This document shows positions 56,420-64,000 of a stretch of 64,000 bases of DNA, piece by piece. A program made the translations under genes and the position numbers. Positions within the stretch are counted from its first letter, which is position 1; each line of letters opens with the position of its first letter. The stretch lies in contig JAGFNK010000120.1 in NCBI GenBank assembly GCA_025769875.1, positions 58,457-122,456 on the forward strand, read 5' to 3'. Below the pieces are notes generated by a model. That model searched no databases and had not been told where the DNA came from. It was given only the letters and a program-made list of their open reading frames with translations. This DNA comes from Russula earlei (taxonomy: Eukaryota > Basidiomycota > Agaricomycetes > Russulales > Russulaceae).

Positions 56420-56718
56420 ATAATGCGCGATGATTGTGCTCAAGTGAACAAAAAAAAAATGAATTTGAGATAATATTCAGTTTCGTCACGATCACTCCAT
56501 TCCTTCAGGGTGCATTTCTACTACGAATCCCAAGCCAAGTCCGTCCAACATGAGTCATGAGTGGTTTTAACACCTCTTAGGAATGATATGTTTCTTTGTG
56601 ATTGAAACTTCCATCTCCAATTCACTTTTTTTTGTTCATTTGAGCACAATGATCGCGCTCATACATGTTGCACGCTTTCGATCACAAAGAAACACAATAT
56701 CCTAAGAGGCGTTAAAAT
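56417..56718. repeat. Two interlocked inverted repeats at the WD40 gene start
   Basis: Arm A (56417-56472, which includes the start codon) pairs with 56613-56667; arm B (56564-56607) pairs with 56676-56718. The order is A, B, A', B', so the two hairpins cannot form together without a pseudoknot. Both pairs are imperfect but long (about 43-55 bp). Confidence 0.75.
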
Positions 56719-56893
56719 CGGCAAGAATTGAGAGCGCACAGCGTGTTGAGGGCATCTTCCGATCATCAGAGAAACACATTACGCTAGTCTTAAGACATAG
56801 GTAGTTGTTTGAAGCGATTGGCAACGGAAGAACGGAAGAGGAAGAAAGCAAAAGGAAATACACGTGCCCGCGCTGATTATTTAAACCATGACC

Positions 56894-56943
56894 CTACACG
56901 GCCTGTTGGCTGACGTATATTGTGTCCCCTTCAGGCCGTGTAG
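56894..56943. repeat. Short inverted repeat with dispersed-repeat core
   Basis: CTACACGGCCTG (56894-56905) and its exact complement CAGGCCGTGTAG (56932-56943). The core CTACACGGCC is the same as in the dispersed repeat. Confidence 0.7.
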
Positions 56944-57474
56944 TGGGTGGGTATATATGATACGCCGCGTTGGGCGTCTGTCCTCTTTTACCTCGACTCG
57001 ACGACGTTCCCAAGTGCTTGCTTGACTTTATTGATTGGAACAATACATACAATTATGAGTCGATATGGGATAGGATAGAATGCACCCTTGGAATGAGAAC
57101 AAAGGTGAATGAATACCGTGAATAAATGCCGTCGAATACTGCTTATTGTCATAGGTGCAGCTGGCCCGTGAGTCCAACTCCAACCCTGTTGCAGGCTCTG
57201 CTTGTCGCAGTTCCGACAACAGCGTAGCATGCATGGGAAGCCCTTACCGGCTTGCTCGGGCGCAGCGCTTGGTGGATCTCATATGCACATACACATATGC
57301 GCACACAACCATTGTAAATGGTTCACATCATCCCAGTGAGTTTTACCCATTACCCGTCTCTTTGAGATATGATTGCTAATCACTGTCACTGTTGGCAATC
57401 CTGACTATAAAAGGCTTGAAAGCGATAATATCATCTACGGTCATTCAGACCCCCTGTAAGCGAGCTTATTCCCA
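56944..57474. other. No supported gene
   Basis: Short frames only. It may contain the 5' leader of the gene at 57475. Confidence 0.4.
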
Positions 57475-58731
57475 ATGCAAAGCCAAGGTGTTACTATCAA
57501 CCCTCGCGATGCGTCGACACACCCACTACTATTCTTCCTATCCCGTGTTTGCTCATATACTGCCCTTGCACGCCAGACCTTCGACGTCATCTGTCATATA
57601 TTAAAATTCCCCCTTCATTTTGGCTCACCGACAGGAGCTGTGAAGGCCATCGCTCTCCTAATTCACTATATACTCATCTTCACCGCTGTATCCCAGTTTG
57701 TCCTATCCGGGATGACAGGGATTACGTCACACTTGGCATCACAGGCCCACGCGGTAGCCCGAAACACTCACTCGATTTCTTTGGCAGTCTGTGCGCTTCC
57801 CGTGCCTTTCAGAAGCTTGATTTGCACCAGGATCGGCAATGAGCGAGAATTCTCGTCAAACCAGAATATAAACCATTTTCCTGCATCCCCATTTCCCATC
57901 AATGAGGATGTACATGGCCCTGCGATTGACTTGGCAATTCGTAAGACCGCTAATGCCACCTCCGCTGTCCTGGCGCTCGTGCGGGCAAGTAACCTCTCTC
58001 TTCGTCACGAAATATCGGACAAGCTTAAAGACTTTCTACAACGCGCATGGGCATGTGAATTGGCATGCGGCGTTCACCTTGCCCTTGTCAAGACTGTGAT
58101 TGACGAGTAAGTCCGATCTAATTCAATATACCCATACCTTAACAACGTCTGTCTTAGGATGTTGCTCGAGAGTGATTATGTCGTTGCCAAGTTGAAAGTC
58201 GATCTACATCCGGGCTTCTTGAGCCTTGTGACGTTCAATCGGGCCAGCCAGGCTGAACGTGCAATTTTCGAAGCGCTCACGATCGCCGAGGATGCCACGA
58301 CAACACATGCACGCCGCCTTGTGGTTCATGGCGAGTCAGTTCATCACAGCCTTCACCTCTTGGAATCCGTCGCCCTGGACATATCGAGCCTTTTGGCTAC
58401 TGAGCTTGCTTCCGTAAATCAAGAGAAGGAGGAAATAAAGTGCAGGGTGTCGACTATCTTTGGCATGCAACGTGGTTCCCTCCGTACCCTTAAAGGTCGA
58501 CTCGCCGACTTGCGCTGTATCAATAATTTTTGGGGTGAGGCAAGAGACTTTTTGTCCCTCGCTATTCACGTGTTCAATGGCGTACGGAGTGATCTGGTTG
58601 CTCTTAGTGAGTACCAGATGGGGCACAGGGCAGTCCGCTTGCATGTTCCTCCCGAAGAACAGTATGGATATTTTAAAAGGTGGACAGGTAGGCTGGAAGC
58701 TCGGCGAGTCTTCAAGCCAGCTCTGCGTTGA
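57475..58731 (+). CDS. Hypothetical membrane protein, 401 residues
   Basis: Two exons (57475-58106, 58158-58731; 51-bp intron, phase 2) splice cleanly through VIDEMLLESDYVVAKLKVD. Residues about 55-80 are hydrophobic (AIALLIHYILIFTAVSQFVL); the remainder is helical with regular Leu/Ala spacing (RHEISDKLKDFLQRAW, LLESVALDISSLLATELASV), which suggests a helical bundle. It ends RLEARRVFKPALR. No family is recognised. An in-frame ATG earlier than 57475 was not found; the gene might start in an upstream exon. It is 165 bp upstream of the Spt5-like gene on the same strand, and both lie in the inverted-arm interval. Confidence 0.55.
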
Positions 58732-58896
58732 AGGTGCAACCGTCCCTCCCTCCTCACTTAACGATCTCAGTAGGTGATTATTACGTATGAGTGTAGTTGT
58801 GCTTATATGTGTATATAAAATGTCGTCGGAAAGTCCCGAAGCGTAAAGCGTTCGCTCTCCACCTCTCACTCTTCGCGCTAAAATACCTGTTGAAGG

Positions 58897-61492
58897 ATGT
58901 CTAAATTCTCAGTGAGTTTCAAGTTTGTTCACAAATTAAATCTTGTGCAAATTCCTCTTGCAGGCCCGTGAATTCCTCGATCTCGAAGCAATCCTTTCGC
59001 TTGAGGACGAAGAGGAAGAGTATGAGTCAGAGGGGGAGGTTGACGACTTTGGTAATTCACCTCACAGTTTCTTTGCGGTGGTCGCTACATATCCTATAGG
59101 TTACCTCATGGATGAACCTGTATCAGATGATGATATGGATAACGCCCCACCGCCACGCTTGCCCAGCGTTGAAGTCCAGGACCTTGAGGATGAAACAAGG
59201 AGGATCACAGGTCTGGATCGGCAGACGCGATTTGCATATACGACCACCGATGACATGACCCTGCCACTTCGAGTACCACGGGAGGATGATCCTCGTATGT
59301 GGTCTGTCAGGGTGAAGGTCAGTGAGACTGCATTATTCATAGGGGCGGTACTAACAACCAATTGGCAGCTTGGGCGAGAAGCTGATGTTGTGTTCCAGAT
59401 ATGCCGCCGATGCCTCGTCCCTAACGAGATCCACCCCCCAGCCGTCACGTCGGCTTTCGCTCTGTCTTCCGTGCCAGGACATGTGTTTATTGAGGCCTTC
59501 AATATCACAGATGTTCGTCGTGCGGTGAATGGCTTGGTCACTGTCCGCGACAAGCAGCCGATCTTTATCCCGCCTACAGAGTGCGTCGGAGTACTCTCCT
59601 CACGTCCCCTATCGTGCTCTCGGATAGAGAAAGGACAATGGGTACGCTGTCTAGCTGGACGGTATCGTGATGACATTGGCTACATCTGTGAATCGAGCGT
59701 CCCAATGAACCAGTGGTACGCTGTCGTGGCTTTCGTCCCCCGAATTCCTCAGCCTGGGGGCAAGCGGAAGAGAGATGGGCGTCCGTCTCCACGAGCATGG
59801 ACTGCCGGAGAACTCACCCAACAATACGGTGAGAACAGAGTCAAAGTTCTCGGGCCTGGCCAGTTCGGCTTCAAAGGATGTTTGTACCAGGATGGGCTCG
59901 CATTTGAGCTTCTGCCATGGTCCCTCCTTCGCATTTTGGAGCGTTGCAATTTCGACATCACTCCGTTTGCGCGATCAGATAGGGTTCGAGGCCTTCCTGC
60001 GTTCGCTGCAAGTCTCAGACGTTTCGCCCAGGATTCAGTTCAGATAGGTAACAGGATCCTTGTGATATCGGGCGAATATGCTGGTATTATTGGCCGAATC
60101 GGAGACATTCAAAACAATGTTGCGGACGTCGTCACTCAAATTCCCGAACAGGATTCTGGCCTTATAATCAGTATCACCTTACGGGAGCTGGTTCCTTATT
60201 TTCTCGCAGGCGACTATGTCAAGATCCACTGGTTGGATTGCTTTGGCATGGTCATTACCGTGGATCACAAGGAACACAAAGTGAGTTTTCTGGATAAGAA
60301 AACCAATACAGAGGTGTGCATCTCCATCCCTCCTCTCTGCTTCGCTGATGTCTCGCTCACTGACGCTTGGTCGTATAGATTAATACATCAGCATTTAGCC
60401 TTCAGTTTTACACTGCTCCCCACCGTTTTTTCCAACTCAAGCGTGGTCTGTATGTCGAATTTCCTGGGGCAGGTGGGGCCACGCGCAGGGGCCTTGTAAC
60501 GCAAATCTCTGGTGGCAGAGCAGAGATTATAGACGAGACCAACGGGCAGCGCGTGAGTTTATTGAGATCCATTCTTCCAGCAAATACAGACAGTCTTCAG
60601 GTTCTGATTGACCAAGACGACATAGCAGTTTCGGGCGTCCAAACCACGGCTCTGCCCAAGCCCGAGCGCAATGGCGTTTGGGAGGGACGGAGAGTCTCTA
60701 TTATCAGAGGTCCCCTAAAGGGGTATCATGGTCTCGTCAAAGCAGACGACGGCAGTAGTGTCGACGTTGAATTGGATGCAAAGCTGATGTCTCATGGCCC
60801 ACTACGCCAACGGGTCAAGCTTGATGATATTCAACTCGAGTGAGTTCCTCACGAACCACGATGACCCATTCATTACGTCTCCCCTCACAAGCGTTTTCGA
60901 TAGACATATGTCGATAGCGTCGTCGAGTCGCTCCAACCTTACGCCTCCTCCAGAAGATCTACCGAGGTCAATCACTCCAGAACCTGTGGAACACGAGGAG
61001 AGCGCATCCTCGCCTTGGAGCCTGCCTCAAGGACCTGGTGAGTTCTTTGGTGAATACTGAATTCTTCATGCTTATTCCAAACGAGTCTGGAAACACTGGC
61101 TCTTTGCGGAAGAAATCCAGGAACGGTTATGTGAGGAATGTATCCCATTTTATGTTCGGGGTGTCCCAACGTCATCTTTACATGCCAAGATAGAGGGACT
61201 TGGTGCAAAGACAGTTCCAGCTGCAAGGCAAAAGATCGAAGCACAACCGAATGAAGTTGTCGTCTCTGTGATCCAGAGGGGGAGACCCGCCCAGATTTCC
61301 ATCAACCCAACCTATCTAATCCCGTGGCCGCCATCCGAAGGCAACAAGGTACTCATTATCGGACACCGCTGGACTGGGCAAGTGGGGAAAGTGATCGAGT
61401 CGAAACACGGGTGCTGCACTGTTGAGCTGGAGGCTTCTGGGGCCGTTTCATACTTTTATGAACAGGATGTTGTAAATTTACTCATGAAATAA
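58897..61492 (+). CDS. Spt5-like NGN/KOW protein
   Basis: Seven exons (58897-58911, 58964-59051, 59100-59317, 59369-60313, 60379-60839, 60904-61037, 61086-61492) give 755 residues with all phases consistent. An acidic N-terminus (LEDEEEEYESEGEVDDF) precedes an NGN-like domain (READVVFQICRRC, VPGHVFIEAFNITDVRRAV). KOW-type units follow: GQWVRCLAGRYRDDIGYI, GNRILVISGEYAGIIGRIG, AGDYVKIHWLDCFGMVITVD, EGRRVSIIRGPLKGYHGLVK and NKVLIIGHRWTGQVGKVIES. Spt5 with Spt4 is the elongation factor that closes RNA polymerase II on DNA. The usual long CTD repeats are absent, and the sequence is diverged, so this is likely a lineage-specific paralogue, not the housekeeping Spt5. Confidence 0.85.
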
Positions 61493-61499
61493 CTTTGTC

Positions 61500-61930
61500 T
61501 CATTGCCGATATCAATATCTGTATGCGCATATGTGTTGCGTACGTACGTGTGAGGGGGGGGGGGATTGGTTGACCCCACGAGAACGTACGTACCTCCTCA
61601 TGCTGGCACTTTGATCTTCCCTGGAATCACTCTCTTCTCTCTCCCCCACAGTCGCTCGCTCGCATCTTCCCTTCCTCTTCCCTCTCTCTCCATGCATGCA
61701 GATCATACCTATTTCCAGAAAAGGAAGCCACTGCATTTCAATAAGCATATTCTCATGCGAGGCACATGCAGGCAGTACGTAAATTCCACATTCCCTTTTT
61801 TGTTGTCTTATCTTTCACTCGGACCAGAACTAAACAGAACCGCTTGTCCTCTGAGGCCGGTCCCACATCGGACTTAACAACGAGACACTACACATCATCA
61901 CACATTGCCGGCGATGTGGTTCGTGCTGCA
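61500..61930 (+). pseudogene. Diverged third copy of the promoter and 5' part of coiled-coil member 1
   Basis: Aligned with 63590-64000: both contain GGTTGACCCC, GAACGTACGTACCTCCTCAT, GCTGGCACT, CCACAGTCGCTCGCT, GCAGATCATACCTATTTCC and TTTCAATAAGCATATTC. At the gene start, ATGGCCAGAACCAAACAG of member 1 is replaced by TCGGACCAGAACTAAACAG, so the start codon is lost. The frame after it is broken. It lies just before the right arm. Confidence 0.75.
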
Positions 61931-62136
61931 ATTGGGAATTCCACGGCTAACTAGCCCACGTAGCCACGAGCCAATCAGTAGCTCGGCTCACTCAATTCTA
62001 TTCGGCCTCGAATGCATAACTCAGAAAGCGTGGCAGGAACATATGAGCGGGCGGGAGCTCAATACGTAAATCCCGCCCCCACCGTTTTTCGTTCACATCT
62101 CCTCGCAGCTCTCCATTTCGAGGTCCCTTCTCAGAC

Positions 62137-62823
62137 ATGTCCGAAGCCAAAGAAATTCTTGTTCACAGACGCGGTGGTTTTATGTCCGCGTCATGGTCCC
62201 CGTTTGGCAGAAGCGGCCAAAAGACTTATCATCATAAGCCTTTGACTTGGACTTGGAGATACAACGAAAGGCTGCGCGTCATCACACATCCGTCCCACTG
62301 CATTCCTTGCCGGAGGTGGCAGGAGCATCACCTCGCAGCTACAATGGATGACGAAGAAAAGTCTGAAGAAGAAAAGTCGCTGGACTCTGCATATCAAGCC
62401 CGTGACCGCGCCGCTTCTCGTCCTTTCCAGGGAAGGATTGATCGTCTCGAACAGGAGCGGGACGACTTCCTCGAAGAGCTCGCGGCGCTGCGTCAGGAAC
62501 TCGGAAATGCGCGAACGAAGCTGAAGGAGAGCCTCGACGCGCGCAACGAACTACAGCGCGCCCTTGTGGATCGTGCCGTCGATCAGCCACGCAAGACTGT
62601 GGGCTGCACTCCCGCCTCCCCATCATGCTCATCCGGACAGCATAAACGCCTGCGCCTCGCGACCATCGCTCATCAAGACTCCTCAACCCCACTATGTCAT
62701 GCAGAGCGGGACGTCATTGCCATTGACTGCGAATCTGAGCAGGATGTACCGTATGTCCCCCCTCCACTCCCACCTATTGCTATGACTCATCGCTGCTCTG
62801 ACTCCAGGACTTCACAGGATTGA
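62137..62823 (+). CDS. Coiled-coil protein, family member 2 (right arm copy)
   Basis: Identical in protein sequence to 46813-47499 (see that entry for motifs). Upstream lie CCAATCAG (a CCAAT box, near 61971) and CCCGCCCCCACC (near 62074). It is intact and has the same potential for expression as the left copy. Confidence 0.6.
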   Translation: MSEAKEILVHRRGGFMSASWSPFGRSGQKTYHHKPLTWTWRYNERLRVITHPSHCIPCRRWQEHHLAATMDDEEKSEEEKSLDSAYQARDRAASRPFQGRIDRLEQERDDFLEELAALRQELGNARTKLKESLDARNELQRALVDRAVDQPRKTVGCTPASPSCSSGQHKRLRLATIAHQDSSTPLCHAERDVIAIDCESEQDVPYVPPPLPPIAMTHRCSDSRTSQD

Positions 62824-63059
62824 TATATGATATAGCATGTACCATAGCAGGTTGTTCATGACAATGTCAATATGTTCCATGGTTTGATACAGTCCTCGTA
62901 GATTTACTACGATATGACGCTTCAAACTTAATACATGCCATTGATATGAACTCCGTGCACTCGGCACTATGGCCGGCAAAAGCGTACGACGTCACTGGGA
63001 TCATAGATCTGCCTCAGGGCTGGCCGAACGACAAGCATTCCTGACCAGATTCACAAAAC

Positions 63060-63300
63060 ACTTTACATACGTGAGCACGCCAGATCCAGCATTTTGCCAG
63101 GAGAATTTTGCATGAAAGCGCATATCTCCGTCATCGGGGCAATTATCGCCGCATGTGATAGGGCAATTATCGCCGCATGGTGATAGGGCACTTACGGCCC
63201 GTCGTTCTCCGGTTTGCACAGGCCGTGTAGTGGACAGATACTTAACCTTGCGCTCACGAATCAGGTCTCCCCTTTGTTCCACCACGAGTCAGTGATCGTT
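63060..63300 (+). repeat. Dispersed repeat, copy B' (in the right arm)
   Basis: Exact inverted counterpart of 46336-46576. Confidence 0.8.
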
Positions 63301-63599
63301 CATATTTTGTTTGGAATCCGAATTTGTATCTCACAGCGCGTACATCGTGTTTCAGAGGCGGTCACTGGCTAAATAGCGACGTAATGTGCTCAGGCTTCTG
63401 AGGACGGTAGTCTGCTGGGGTGGTATGTAGTGGTCGTCGCTGTGGCTAAGTGGATGTCTCATGTTTCCCAGTTCTCCCCTTCTCCTGGGTCCATATAATT
63501 GCGGCCTCACAACCCCGTGTTATTTATTTATTTGCTTGCCATTTCATACCTTAATGAGCAGGATGTTGTAAACTTACGTCTCATTGCTGATATCGATAT

Positions 63600-63916
63600 G
63601 TGTTTTACGTATATGTGCATATGTGTTGCGTTGCACATGTGAATGGGGGGGGTATATTGGTTGACCCCGCAAGAACGTACGTACCTCCTCATGCTGGCAC
63701 TCTGATCTTCCCTGGACTCACTCTCCTCTCTCTCTCCCACAGTCGCTCGCTTGCATCTTCCCTCTCCCTCCATGCGTGCAGATCATACCTATTTCCTAAA
63801 AAGGAGGCCCCTGCATTTCAATAAGCATATTCCCGACGGGCGGAGAGTCGAGCAGGCACAACGTAATTCCGCGATTCCCTTTTTCTTTTGTCTTGTCTTT
63901 CACTCAGCTCTTATAC
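63600..63916 (+). promoter_or_regulatory. Upstream region of coiled-coil member 1 (right arm)
   Basis: Shared by three copies (61500-61810, 63600-63916 and the inverted 45720-46040). Constant parts include GGTTGACCCC, CGTACGTACCTCCTCATGC and the pyrimidine-rich CTCTCTCTCCCACAGTCGC tract near the start codon. Conservation across the copies marks it as the likely promoter. Confidence 0.5.
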
Positions 63917-64000
63917 ATGGCCAGAACCAAACAGACTGGTCGTCCTCCCCCTCCAGTCCTACGTTGGACTTACAACCAGACTGTCGCATCATCAAACATG
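63917..64000 (+). pseudogene. Coiled-coil member 1, right copy, cut by the window end
   Basis: Starts MARTKQTGRPPPPV like 45719. After YNQT, one base is missing compared with the left copy (GACTGTCGC against GACTCGTCGC), which shifts the frame to VASSNM. The right copy therefore seems broken, or the base is a sequencing error near the window end. Confidence 0.65.

Larger units (their letters stand above)
61943..64000 (+). repeat. Right arm of the ~2.06-kb inverted repeat
   Basis: Inverted copy of 45635-47693. The last ~20 bases of the window already show one deletion and one substitution compared with the left arm. The repeat continues beyond the window. Confidence 0.95.

Noticed and set aside
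1..64000. CRISPR arrays, rRNA, tRNA genes
   Set aside because: No regularly spaced repeats and no tRNA- or rRNA-like sequence were recognised; a covariance-model scan would be needed for small ncRNAs.

Overview
The window looks like nuclear DNA of a mushroom-forming basidiomycete (Agaricomycetes). The evidence is many 48-65 bp GT-AG introns, a FunK1-type protein kinase, a Crinkler-like kinase, and tnp2/CACTA, hAT, MULE, copia and LINE remnants of the kinds common in such genomes. All calls come from reading translations and splice signals. No database search was run, and the species cannot be named.

Layout. (1) 1-18.2 kb is a graveyard of nested mobile elements: a TIR-bounded element carrying a Pro/Ala/Ser-rich ORF (1.8-4.5 kb), a copia reverse-transcriptase relic, a copia-type LTR with primer-binding site, a hAT transposase split by a complete MULE with a 9-bp target duplication (7.1-10.0 kb), a second LTR-like block, two opposed LINE fragments (12.3-16.1 kb), and a second diverged copy of the Pro/Ala/Ser-rich sequence. 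(2) 18.4-33.5 kb is a gene-dense housekeeping block: an uncharacterised basidiomycete gene, two small hypothetical genes, a GRR1-like F-box/LRR protein, LSM3 and U1-C in a tight divergent pair, a 16-exon UBA/zinc/UBC ubiquitin gene, SNF7/VPS32 (ESCRT-III) and a NEM1-like phosphatase. (3) 33.8-44.7 kb holds expanded-family genes: a Crinkler-like kinase, FunK1, an F-box protein, a SAP-like protein with a basic nuclear-type motif, and a Reb1-like Myb protein. Copies of a short dispersed repeat lie between them. (4) From 45.3 kb to the window end is an unusual region bounded by inverted arms of about 2.06 kb that are essentially identical (45,635-47,693 and 61,943-64,000). The arms carry members of a coiled-coil gene family, and the outer member starts exactly like histone H3 (MARTKQT). 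Between the arms sit a CACTA/tnp2 transposase, its convergent partner gene, a WD40 protein with a C-terminal membrane anchor, a 401-residue membrane protein and a complete Spt5-like NGN/KOW protein.

The housekeeping block mixes RNA splicing (LSM3, U1-C), ubiquitin signalling (GRR1-like, UBA/UBC) and membrane remodelling (SNF7, NEM1), with no sign of one pathway. The inverted-arm region is the strongest candidate for something undescribed: either a large composite mobile element or a recent inverted duplication around a gene cargo that includes a transcription-elongation-factor paralogue and a histone-tail-like protein.
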